A stretch of DNA of 64,000 bases from Candidatus Neomarinimicrobiota bacterium (GTDB lineage: Bacteria > Fidelibacterota > JAANXI01): assembly GCA_021734025.1 (NCBI GenBank), contig JAIPJS010000019.1:1-64000 (forward strand), given 5' to 3'. Made by a program: the position numbers and the translations under genes. Shown here one piece after another: positions 8,285 to 16,408 of the stretch (position 1 is the first letter of the stretch; every line of letters begins with the position of its first letter). The notes below the pieces were generated by a model. It did no database searches and was not told where the DNA came from. It saw nothing but the letters and a program-made list of their open reading frames with translations.

Positions 8285-9877
8285 ATGCCCGACAGTGCAA
8301 CTCACGATTACGACTACATCATTATCGGCAGCGGCTTCGGTGGGTCCGTGTCAGCATTGCGGTTGGCGGAAAAGGGCTACAGAGTGCTCGTGCTGGAAAA
8401 AGGGCAGTGGAAATCCCCCGAAGACTTTCCAAAGCGAAACTGGAACCTGAGAAAGTGGCTCTGGCTGCCGATGCTGAAATGGTTCGGCATCTTCCGGATG
8501 ACCTTTTACCGACATATCGGGATCCTGTCGGGGGTTGGTGTTGGCGGCGGCTCCCTGGTGTACGCCAATACCCTTCCCATGCCGAAAACGGAATTTTTCA
8601 CGGCGGAGTCCTGGGCGCATCTCGGGGATTGGGAACAGGAGCTGGCGCCACACTATAAAACCGCGAAACGAATGCTCGGTGTTGATCGCAATCCGCGGTT
8701 GGAACGTGGCGATGAAGCGCTCCACCAGCTGGCAGAATCTATGGGAAAAGCAGACGAGTTCGAGCCCACGGAAGTGGCGGTCTTTTTCGGCGAACCGGAG
8801 GAAACAGTGCCGGACCCCTATTTCGACGGCAAGGGGCCGGAACGCCAGGGGTGCCGGTTCTGTGGCGGCTGTATGCTGGGATGCCGGTACAACGCCAAAA
8901 ACACGCTGGACAAGAACTACCTCCATCTGGCGCAGCAGGCCGGCGCCAAAATCCAGGCGGAATCCGAAGTGTTTGATGTCAGACCTATTGCAGCTGCGGA
9001 CGGCAGCGATGGCTACAGTGTCAGCTGGAAAGATTCGACTGCATATTTCCCCGAAAAGAGTGAGTTCACTACCACCGGAGTTATTTTTTCAGGGGGAGTA
9101 CTCGGCACTGTTAAACTCCTTTTGGAACTGAAAAAGTCTTCTTTGCCCGATTTATCCGATAAGATTGGCTCGGAGATTCGCACCAATTCGGAAAGCCTCA
9201 TCGGAATCACTAACCCAGACAAGGAAACTGACTTTTCGGAGGGAATTGCCATCGGTTCCATCTTCCACACTGATCAGTGGAGTCACCTTGAACCGGTGCG
9301 TTATTCCGCCGGTTCAGGCTTCTGGCGCCTGTTTATGGCGCCGCTGGTTCACGGGAAAAACGCTGGAATTAGAATCCTCCGTGCGCTGAAAAAGATAGGA
9401 AGCCATCCAATCAAATGGCTGCGGACCTTTTTTGTCCGGGACTGGGCGAAGCAGACACAAATTTTGCTGTTCATGCGGACGCTCAACAGTACGCTCCGGC
9501 TGAAAAAAGGCGCCTTCCGCATGAAGACTTCCCTGGAAGGAGAAAACAGCCCCACTGCGTTTATGCCGGAGGCCAGGGAAATAGCAGAGAACTATGCAGG
9601 CATCGTAAACGGAACCCCGACGGTGCTCGCGTCCGAGACGCTGTTCGGGATTCCTACAACAGCGCATATCCTCGGTGGCGCCACTATGGGAGCGGACGAC
9701 TCCGAAGGTGTCATCGATCGGCACCACCGGGTCTTCAACTATCAGAACATGTACGTGTGCGACGGATCAGCCGTGTCCGCCAACCCCGGGGTGAATCCCT
9801 CATTAACCATTACTGCATTGGCTGAACGCGCCATGTCCGGTATTCCGGAGAAACCTGGAGCGAAAAGAGGAAAATAA
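8285..9877 (+). CDS. GMC-type FAD oxidoreductase (cholesterol-oxidase-like)
   Basis: A 530-residue flavoprotein. The FAD-binding Rossmann motif GSGFGGSVSALRLAEKG is at residues 17-33. GVGVGGGSLVYANTLPMP (about 82-99) is typical of the GMC/cholesterol-oxidase group. A cysteine-rich patch, CRFCGGCMLGCRYNAKNTL (about 195-213), is shared by many members. The C-terminal motif HILGGATMG...DGSAVSANPGVNPSLTI closes the FAD site. Such enzymes oxidise sterols or other alcohols; the substrate here is unknown. The aldehyde dehydrogenase gene follows 25 bases later, suggesting an alcohol to aldehyde to acid route. Confidence 0.88.
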   Translation: MPDSATHDYDYIIIGSGFGGSVSALRLAEKGYRVLVLEKGQWKSPEDFPKRNWNLRKWLWLPMLKWFGIFRMTFYRHIGILSGVGVGGGSLVYANTLPMPKTEFFTAESWAHLGDWEQELAPHYKTAKRMLGVDRNPRLERGDEALHQLAESMGKADEFEPTEVAVFFGEPEETVPDPYFDGKGPERQGCRFCGGCMLGCRYNAKNTLDKNYLHLAQQAGAKIQAESEVFDVRPIAAADGSDGYSVSWKDSTAYFPEKSEFTTTGVIFSGGVLGTVKLLLELKKSSLPDLSDKIGSEIRTNSESLIGITNPDKETDFSEGIAIGSIFHTDQWSHLEPVRYSAGSGFWRLFMAPLVHGKNAGIRILRALKKIGSHPIKWLRTFFVRDWAKQTQILLFMRTLNSTLRLKKGAFRMKTSLEGENSPTAFMPEAREIAENYAGIVNGTPTVLASETLFGIPTTAHILGGATMGADDSEGVIDRHHRVFNYQNMYVCDGSAVSANPGVNPSLTITALAERAMSGIPEKPGAKRGK

Positions 9878-9902
9878 TCATGGATACGATTCGGAGACAT
9901 TG

Positions 9903-11495
9903 ATGAACGAGACAGCGTTCCAAAATACAACCGCCTGCTACAATCCGGCGTCCGGTGAGCTACTGGGCCATTCCCCGGTAACTGGTGCGGAAGAGCTCGA
10001 AAGCATCGTCGCCCAGGCGAGGATCGCACAGCAGGTCTGGGCCAAATTTCCTCTCAGCGAGCGGGTGAATTACGTCCTCAGGATTCGGGACTGGATTGTG
10101 GAACACGGAGATGAGATCGCGATGACGATCCACCGGGATAACGGGAAGTCCCCGGTGGATGCAATGGCGACCGAAGTGCTCTCTTCAGCCATTGCGGCCA
10201 ATTATTACGCCAAAAATGCCAAAAAATTTCTGAAGCCGAAAAAACTCCGGCCGGGGAATATTATTTTATCCTATAAGCAGAGTACAATTTATAGGGAACC
10301 GTTTGGCGTTATCGGGATTATCTCTCCCTGGAATTATCCGTTTACTATTCCGTTTCACGAGGTCATTATCGGATTGTTATCGGGAAACGCAATCATTTTA
10401 AAGACCGCCAGAGAAACCCAGATGGTCGGCCGAAAATTAGAAGAATGCATCCAAGCAGCCGATCTGCCGGATGGTGTGTTCAACTATGTGAATATGGCGG
10501 GAAAAAATTTCGGCCAGCAAATTTTTTCGCTGGGAATCGATAAACTCTTTTTTACCGGTGGACAACGGGCTGGCGCACAACTCATGGCAGAGGCGGCAAA
10601 GACCGTGACTCCGGTCTCCCTGGAGCTCGGCAGCAACGATGCCATGATCATCTGTGAGGATGCCGACCTGGAACGGGCGGCCGGCGGCGCGGTCTGGGCA
10701 GGCATGCAGAATTCCGGGCAATCATGTGGGGGGATTGAGCGAATTTATGTCCACGAAAATGTATATGAACCGTTCCTTGAGTTGCTGAAGTCATACACCG
10801 AATCGTTAAAGTGCGGACTGGAATGTGGCAAGGGTATGGATTACGGAGTAATGACGACTACTGAGCAGGTTGACACGGTCAACAGGCATTTGGAAAATGC
10901 CCTTGAGCTCGGGGCGGAAATCTTTGTGGAAAGCCAAATTCCCGAGTCCGCAAATCTACAGAACTTCGTTCCCGCGCGGGTGCTTACCGGAGTGAATCAT
11001 TCCATGGATGTGATGCGCGAGGAGACCTTCGGACCGGTGGTTGGCGTAATGTCCTACGGAACAGACCGGGAAGCTATCGCACTCGCCAACGATTCAATCC
11101 ACGGGCTGACGAGTTCCGTCTGGTCAAAGGATCGGAAGCGCGCCGAAAAGATTGCCAGGCAGATCCAGTCCGGTACAGTACTGGTGAACGACCATCTGAT
11201 GAGTCACGGGATGGCGGAAACACCGTGGGGTGGGTTCAAAAAGTCGGGGATCGGCCGGACTCACGGCGCGCTGGGATTCGAAGAGATGACGCAGCCGCAG
11301 GTGGTCGTCCGGGACCGGCTGTCATTTACCAGGCGTGCGCTCTGGTGGCATCCTTACAGTGAAAAATTGTACAATGGACTGTCGGCCATTCTGGAGTTAC
11401 TCTATGGGAAGACTCTGCGGCGGCGATTGAAAGGATTTTGGTATTTTCTCACGATTATTCCAAGGCTATTTCGCAGTTGGAAAACGGGCGACTAG
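9903..11495 (+). CDS. Aldehyde dehydrogenase with membrane-anchor-like C-terminus
   Basis: An NAD(P)-dependent aldehyde dehydrogenase of about 530 residues. Visible features are ISPWNYPFTIPFHEV (cofactor entry), the catalytic glutamate in SLELGSND, the nucleophilic cysteine in NSGQSCGGIERI, and EETFGPVVGVMSYG. The ATG at 9903 has GGAG about 7 bases upstream; the TTG directly before it is less likely. The last 50 residues (after VVRDRLSFTRRALWW) are hydrophobic and basic and resemble the membrane anchor of fatty-aldehyde-type enzymes. It forms a pair with the upstream GMC oxidoreductase. It ends 3 bases from the convergent DUF4325 gene. Confidence 0.9.
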   Translation: MNETAFQNTTACYNPASGELLGHSPVTGAEELESIVAQARIAQQVWAKFPLSERVNYVLRIRDWIVEHGDEIAMTIHRDNGKSPVDAMATEVLSSAIAANYYAKNAKKFLKPKKLRPGNIILSYKQSTIYREPFGVIGIISPWNYPFTIPFHEVIIGLLSGNAIILKTARETQMVGRKLEECIQAADLPDGVFNYVNMAGKNFGQQIFSLGIDKLFFTGGQRAGAQLMAEAAKTVTPVSLELGSNDAMIICEDADLERAAGGAVWAGMQNSGQSCGGIERIYVHENVYEPFLELLKSYTESLKCGLECGKGMDYGVMTTTEQVDTVNRHLENALELGAEIFVESQIPESANLQNFVPARVLTGVNHSMDVMREETFGPVVGVMSYGTDREAIALANDSIHGLTSSVWSKDRKRAEKIARQIQSGTVLVNDHLMSHGMAETPWGGFKKSGIGRTHGALGFEEMTQPQVVVRDRLSFTRRALWWHPYSEKLYNGLSAILELLYGKTLRRRLKGFWYFLTIIPRLFRSWKTGD

Positions 11496-11498
11496 CCC

Positions 11499-11810
11499 TT
11501 ACAACCGCCATCCGCCCTGCATTTGGTCGTATCGCTGATACAGCGTACACTTCAATATGGTTTTCACCAAATCATTGAGATTTTCAAACCGGACCTTCTC
11601 CACATACTCACTGGAACCCTTCTCAATAAACATCTTGCCAAATGCCTCATCGGCATACGCACCGGTCATCCCCAGCACATCATCAAAATTACAGACAATC
11701 TGCTCGCTGGATTCCCACAATCCCGCAATTTTCCGGCGGGTTCTCTGGCCCATAACCTCAGTACCAAGGTAATCACTATATTCCTTCATATTGACAATTT
11801 CTATAGACAT
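11499..11810 (-). CDS. DUF4325 (STAS-like) domain protein
   Basis: A 103-residue protein whose middle reads NFDDVLGMTGAYADEAFGKMF. This matches the strand-helix signature of STAS-like DUF4325 domains, which end in 'T.SF.DEAFG'. STAS-like domains often work in partner-switching regulation or sit next to kinase-like ATPases, but no such partner is encoded nearby. The gene stands alone, tail-to-tail with the aldehyde dehydrogenase gene. Function is unknown. Confidence 0.78.
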   Translation of the reverse strand: MSIEIVNMKEYSDYLGTEVMGQRTRRKIAGLWESSEQIVCNFDDVLGMTGAYADEAFGKMFIEKGSSEYVEKVRFENLNDLVKTILKCTLYQRYDQMQGGWRL

Positions 11811-11982
11811 AATCTCGACCTTTTACGCTCTTTTCATTCTGTCTTTTCCAAAGATGGTTTTATTCGCTTACCGTCAAGACGATTACGATACTCTTCAGGG
11901 ATCAGGTGATATCAAGGTAAACTAATATAAAATTCATATTGGCTCATGCAATACTGGATTTTGCAGGGAGGTATACTCCGGA

Positions 11983-12396
11983 CTACACTCCCTCACTGTT
12001 ACAAATTACCACCCGGAAACCATCAGGATCGTGATAGACAGCGGCATTGTCTCCCCACCGGGAGTCTTCTTTCGGGTGGGGCTCATGTCCTAAATCAGCT
12101 AAGCGCTCGATGAGATCTTCGTAGGCAAAATCGTCCGGAATGTAGAACTCAAAAGAGTGATCAGGCAGGGGATCAGGCATGTTTGCTTCCGCCGGCTGCT
12201 CTATGAATTCCAGGTGATAGTTAAACCCCGGGAGTCCGAAGAGGATACTCATGCGGCCTTCCTCATCCTGTGATGCCCCGAGTTCCGGTAGTCCCAGTCC
12301 CTCTTTGTAGAACGTCATAATCCGTTCAAGTTGACTCGTAAATCGGGTCCACCTGACCTGCGTTGCCGGTATGCGTTTTGGCCAGCGTGATTCCAT
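11983..12396 (-). CDS. Glyoxalase/VOC superfamily protein
   Basis: A 137-residue single-domain protein with the beta-alpha-beta-beta-beta pattern of vicinal oxygen chelate enzymes. It contains QLERIMTFYKEGLGLPELG near the start, FNYHLEFIEQP in the middle, and DNAAVYHDPDGFRVVICN at the end, where HDPDGF is a common VOC ending. Possible metal ligands are His and Glu in HLEF and the C-terminal residues. The reaction is unknown. The start is preceded by AAAGG. A 28-codon open frame without a normal start lies just upstream (12413-12499). Confidence 0.82.
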   Translation of the reverse strand: MESRWPKRIPATQVRWTRFTSQLERIMTFYKEGLGLPELGASQDEEGRMSILFGLPGFNYHLEFIEQPAEANMPDPLPDHSFEFYIPDDFAYEDLIERLADLGHEPHPKEDSRWGDNAAVYHDPDGFRVVICNSEGV

Positions 12397-12412
12397 AGCG
12401 CCTTTCTCCCCT

Positions 12413-12499
12413 TTAACTGTTGCGTAGCGGCGGATTCAGCCATCCTACGATTCCAAACAACATACCCAGAATACCGAACAGTCCAAAGAGTATTTCGAT
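12413..12499 (-). other. Possible miniature hydrophobic ORF without normal start
   Basis: On the minus strand, ATC 12499 to TAA 12413 encodes 28 residues (EILFGLFGILGMLFGIVGWL then NPPLRNS), a plausible single membrane helix ending 17 bases before the VOC start. No ATG, GTG or TTG stands at its head; the only internal ATG would leave 16 residues. It may be a relic or use a rare start. Low certainty. Confidence 0.25.
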
Positions 12500-12541
12500 G
12501 GGAAATTAATTGGGTAACCGACGTCAGCTCGGACTTACGAT

Positions 12542-12940
12542 TCAGGAAGGTCGGGATTTTAGAGTGATGGACTTGTAGCCCCTGAGAATGAGGAAGCCCA
12601 GGAGACAACCGATAGCATAATACAGAAAATCCCACGGATCGAAGCCAACCCCGATGATGGTAGCGCCTATAAAATTAGAACGTAATGCCTCAAGAAATGG
12701 TGGATGCCACAGCTGGGCGAATTCCAGAAGACCTGTTACGCCAAACACCACTCCGGCATTAGCGAAATCATTCAGGCGCGGAAACACCAAAGCGAGGCCC
12801 AACATCCAGAAGATTTCATAGAGGACCCCTCCGGCGTAAATTTGGATCCACACTTCACCAGGGCCATAGTAGAACTTGGTGGCGAAACCCAGCGGCGTTA
12901 TAACCAGGATGGAAAGTATAACCAGAACGCGGAATTTCAT
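12542..12940 (-). CDS. DUF2809-like small membrane protein
   Basis: A 132-residue protein with four predicted membrane helices: residues 4-22, about 35-55, about 62-75 and about 102-122. The segment FVPGEVWIQIYAGG-like (GPGEVWIQIYAGGVLYEIFW) and the 'ELLQLWHPPFLEALR'-like stretch FAQLWHPPFLEALRSNFIG match the DUF2809 family. No catalytic motif is visible and function is unknown. Thirty-two bases separate it from the SDR gene upstream on the same strand, so the two may be co-transcribed. Confidence 0.75.
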   Translation of the reverse strand: MKFRVLVILSILVITPLGFATKFYYGPGEVWIQIYAGGVLYEIFWMLGLALVFPRLNDFANAGVVFGVTGLLEFAQLWHPPFLEALRSNFIGATIIGVGFDPWDFLYYAIGCLLGFLILRGYKSITLKSRPS

Positions 12941-12972
12941 TATTTCAGCTAGGGTAATCCCCGGATGTTATT

Positions 12973-13674
12973 TTACCACGGGAGTTGTTTGCCGTTTGAG
13001 TGCCAGAAGGTGCCGGAGGTGGATGCGTCCAGTCTGTCCAAAACTTTCATCATTCCGTTGACGCTTTCGTCCACCGTGATTCGGGCGCTGGCACCGCCCA
13101 TATCGGTCTTAACCCATCCGGGATGGAGTATGACCACATCGATGTTATCCGATGCTAAATCTACGGACATGGAACGGCCCGCCATATTCAACGCAGCCTT
13201 ACTCATTCGATAGGCGTAGGAACCGCCACTGCGGTTGTCGTCGATTGACCCCATCAGCGAAGTGATGAGCGCGATTTTTGATCGGCCCCCGGACTTCCGG
13301 AGATTATCCCGAAATGCGCGAACAGTCCGAATTGCTCCAACGCTGTTTACGTTCATAACCTCAAGGACATTTTTCGTATCCAGCGATTCGAGTCCGGCCC
13401 TGCCCATAACGCCAGCGTTGTGGATGAGAATATCCACAGGCTCACTTTCCAATTCATCTGCCAGCGAATCCACGCTGTCGTCACTGGACACATCCACCTG
13501 ACAAATCCTGAGCCGATCGCCAGCTTCATCTTTGAGGTTCTGTAATGCATCGGCTTTATCCGGCTGCCGGGCGGTTGCAATAACGTTTGCTCCACGCTCA
13601 AGCCATTGTTTTGTCCACTCCAGGCCGAGCCCGCGGTTTGCGCCGATGATTAAGACGGTGTTGTCTTTAGACAT
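12973..13674 (-). CDS. Short-chain dehydrogenase/reductase (SDR)
   Basis: A 233-residue classical SDR. The NAD(P)-binding motif GANRGLGLEW is at residues 11-20, HNAGVMG (about 84-90) is the NAG motif, and the catalytic Ser and Tyr-x-x-x-Lys are in SYAYRMSKAAL. The arginine and lysine after the first glycine turn (ATARQPDKA) favour NADP over NAD. The substrate is unknown. A short-chain 'sniffer/CsgA-like' subfamily is possible from the SYAYRMSK and GWVKTDMGG motifs. Confidence 0.88.
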   Translation of the reverse strand: MSKDNTVLIIGANRGLGLEWTKQWLERGANVIATARQPDKADALQNLKDEAGDRLRICQVDVSSDDSVDSLADELESEPVDILIHNAGVMGRAGLESLDTKNVLEVMNVNSVGAIRTVRAFRDNLRKSGGRSKIALITSLMGSIDDNRSGGSYAYRMSKAALNMAGRSMSVDLASDNIDVVILHPGWVKTDMGGASARITVDESVNGMMKVLDRLDASTSGTFWHSNGKQLPW

Positions 13675-13985
13675 AATATATCAACTCCCAATTGGATAAT
13701 TTGTCATTCCGATAACTTAGGGTCTGAATTTGTTGGTTGCTCGTGGTTTGTGGATAGTTGTTAGTTGTTGGTTGCGAATTCTTAATTATTCATTTTCGTC
13801 CCAAAAAAGAGTCCCAAATCGCAAACGTTTTCACAACGAACAATAAACCACGAACAGTTTTTCTTTACCCCTTTTATCTTCCCCCGGATTAAGATTAAGA
13901 GTAGGATTAAGATTAGGAAACGGCACCACCCCATTTTCCGGTCTCCGGTTTTTCCCCTATACCTCTATACCTTTTACCTTATTCC
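13675..13985. repeat. Repeat-filled gap: family B inverted pair, GGATTAAG repeats and TATACC array
   Basis: 13730-13777 carries TTGTTGGTTGC...TTAGTTGTTGGTTGC on the plus strand. 13832-13860 carries the same type inverted (CACAACGAACAATAAACCACG). Then follow GGATTAAGATTAAGAGTAGG units (13893-13919) and a CCTATACCTCTATACC array (13956-13989) that runs into the S9 peptidase stop codon. The SDR promoter, if separate, would lie near 13675-13720. No ORF is supported. Confidence 0.75.
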
Positions 13986-16046
13986 TTAATCCAGCATATC
14001 TTCCTGATACGCGACGGGATACTCCGGTGGGTCGCCGCCATCGCCCTTCAGATAGTAATTCATCCAACGCATCAGGCGCAGGCTGTAATCGAGCTTTGAT
14101 GCCGCCTTCCTGTTACCATGCCCTTCATCTTTGTAAAAAACCAACCGGACCGGTGCCTGATTTCGCACCTTCAGGAATCGGTACAATTCCATGGACTGTC
14201 CGGGATTCACCCGGGTATCGTCCTCCCCGTGCATAATAAGGATCGGTGTTTTGGCCTGTTCCACGTAGTGGATGGGACTGGACTTCAAAAAGTGCATCCA
14301 GTCTTCCCACGGCCACGTGGAATCGTGTACCAGGTAAAGTTCCTGCGGGATATCCGAGGTTCCGGTCTTCGAGATCTTGTCGCTGATGCCCACGAACATT
14401 ACGCTGGCCGCAAACCGATCCGAATAATAGGTAGCGCCCCAGGCCGAAGCGTATCCGCCGTAGCTCCCGCCGGTGATGCCCACCCGGTCTTTATCCGCCA
14501 GACCGATCTCAACGAAATGATCCACGGCATCAACCAGATCATCGAACTCCTTACCGGCCGGATTGTTTTGGCTTGACTTCAGAAATTCCACGCCGCGCCC
14601 GGTGCTGCCTCGATAGTTCGGATAGAAGACCGCAAAGCCCTGCGCAGCTCCGACCTGTCCGGGATCGGAATAACTGGTAAGCCATTCATTGGAATCGTGT
14701 GATTCCGGACCGCCGTGCACCGCCAGAATCAGCGGATAGCGCTTGTTCTCGTCATAATCCAGCGGCTTGATTAACACGCCCTGGAGCTCCAAACCGTCTC
14801 TGGCTTCCCAGGTCACGACTTCCTGCTCCGCAAGTTTTTTGTTCTTAAGCCACGGATTACTATCGGTCAATCGCTCCAAATTTCTGCCGAATTCATACCG
14901 GAATACCTCGTCCGGATGTTTCGGTGATTCGGCATCGAATGCCGCGACTTTGCCATCTTTGGAAAGACTGAATCCGTTGAGAATGGGGCCTTCTTTTTTG
15001 ATAAGTTTCTTCTGGTTTTCACCATCTTTGGAAATAGTATTAAATGTTGTCCAGACGCTCTCGGAAGCGATGTAGGCGATGGTATTCTTATCCGTCCACT
15101 CTACATGATCTACGTGCCCCTCGAAGCCGGGTAGTAGATTCTCGAACTCGCCGGATTGTACATCAGCGACCATAATGCGACCGGCGCTTGGATCATTGAT
15201 ATCGACACCGGAGACAAACGCCAGACTCTTTCCGTCAGGGCTCCAGCGGACATCTCCCAGTTTGCCGGGATTATCGATTTTTGTGGTAACTTCTCCGGAC
15301 TCCACGTCAACAATACGAATTCGGCGGAACATGTAATGATCGTCGATGAGCGAGGTCGGCGCCAGCGCCAGGGCGAGTCGCTCGCCCTTCGGGCCCCAGT
15401 GTAATTCCGAGGCGGAACCGGACAAATCAATCAAGCGCGGATCGGCGACCTCTGCTTCGGTATCATAAATCCATACCTGCACAGGCCGCCAGTCTTCTTC
15501 GTAGATTTCCTGGTTAAAGCCTTGTTCCTCGAGATTCTCCTCTTCTTCTGACTTATCCTTTTTCGCCAGGAAAGCCACTTTTTTCCCGTCCGGACTCCAG
15601 GAATAAGATGTAATATCGGTCTCGTGTTCGAATATTTTCCGGGCTTCTCCGCCATCGAGCGGTATCGAATAAAGACTCCGTTCTTCATCATCGCCGCGCT
15701 TGTCCACGAACGAAATTGCTTTACCATCCGGCGTCCATGCGACGTCAGAGACATCGACTTCCCCGAATACGTATGGGTGGCTTTCACCATCTGCAGACAC
15801 AACATGCAGTTCCGTCCATGCCTTACCATTCTCCTCTTCGAATGGATTACGCTGGACGGACAGAGTGTAGGCGATATTTTTCCCGTCCGGGGAAATATAC
15901 GCCCCACCTACCGTTTTGATTTTTGCCACGTCGTACGATGTAAATTCGGTCATGTCAGCTGTCATTCCGTTTTTGGAGATAAGTATCAGAAATAAAAAGC
16001 CCGCGATTATAGTTAGTGTCCGGGTGAAATAATTTTGCCTGGTCAC
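13986..16046 (-). CDS. Secreted S9 family serine peptidase (acylaminoacyl/DPP-like)
   Basis: A 686-residue protein starting at GTG 16046, preceded by AAGGAG. Residues 8-29 form a signal peptide-like helix. Residues 35-400 show WD/beta-propeller repeats (W-SPDGK and WTPDGK units). The C-terminal alpha/beta-hydrolase carries the nucleophile in GITGGSYGGYASAWG, the aspartate in HGEDDTRVNP and the histidine in DEGHGNRK. These prolyl-oligopeptidase relatives cleave short peptides or acylated N-termini. It is exported, probably to the periplasm, and lies beside the tricorn-like protease gene on the same strand, supporting peptide use as a food source. Confidence 0.92.
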   Translation of the reverse strand: MTRQNYFTRTLTIIAGFLFLILISKNGMTADMTEFTSYDVAKIKTVGGAYISPDGKNIAYTLSVQRNPFEEENGKAWTELHVVSADGESHPYVFGEVDVSDVAWTPDGKAISFVDKRGDDEERSLYSIPLDGGEARKIFEHETDITSYSWSPDGKKVAFLAKKDKSEEEENLEEQGFNQEIYEEDWRPVQVWIYDTEAEVADPRLIDLSGSASELHWGPKGERLALALAPTSLIDDHYMFRRIRIVDVESGEVTTKIDNPGKLGDVRWSPDGKSLAFVSGVDINDPSAGRIMVADVQSGEFENLLPGFEGHVDHVEWTDKNTIAYIASESVWTTFNTISKDGENQKKLIKKEGPILNGFSLSKDGKVAAFDAESPKHPDEVFRYEFGRNLERLTDSNPWLKNKKLAEQEVVTWEARDGLELQGVLIKPLDYDENKRYPLILAVHGGPESHDSNEWLTSYSDPGQVGAAQGFAVFYPNYRGSTGRGVEFLKSSQNNPAGKEFDDLVDAVDHFVEIGLADKDRVGITGGSYGGYASAWGATYYSDRFAASVMFVGISDKISKTGTSDIPQELYLVHDSTWPWEDWMHFLKSSPIHYVEQAKTPILIMHGEDDTRVNPGQSMELYRFLKVRNQAPVRLVFYKDEGHGNRKAASKLDYSLRLMRWMNYYLKGDGGDPPEYPVAYQEDMLD

Positions 16047-16408
16047 AATCCGGCTCCTTCTTTAATCTGTTTTCAAAAACCCAATTTATATAGTTTAAAT
16101 TTATGAATTAAAAGGAGTTATAACAACAATGGGTGTTTGCAGGGGATATTGGAGAATGTGTTGGGGGGTTCCCGAATATCTTAACAGAGAATTCAGTTGA
16201 AGGATCCCGTTGGGACAAATAAAAACGCGATATGTTCCGAAAGTGTGAACAGTTTTTTTCTGCTTTCCAAACCTTCTTTATTTCTGGAGGGGGCCCTGCC
16301 TGGATAATTGTTCTGAATTCTTTACACGCTTAACCCCACTTCGCGGCCATTATGGGACAGGGGACGTGGAACCTGAACACTCAATCACATAAACACTGTA
16401 TCACCGTT
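16047..16408. other. Gap between tricorn and S9 genes
   Basis: It holds the expected S9 promoter region near 16047-16150, a GGATCCCGTTGGGAC element (16202-16217) that recurs at 23898, and a family A repeat (CCTGAACAC...AAACACTGTATCACC, 16371-16408) that abuts the tricorn stop codon. No ORF is supported. Confidence 0.55.
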
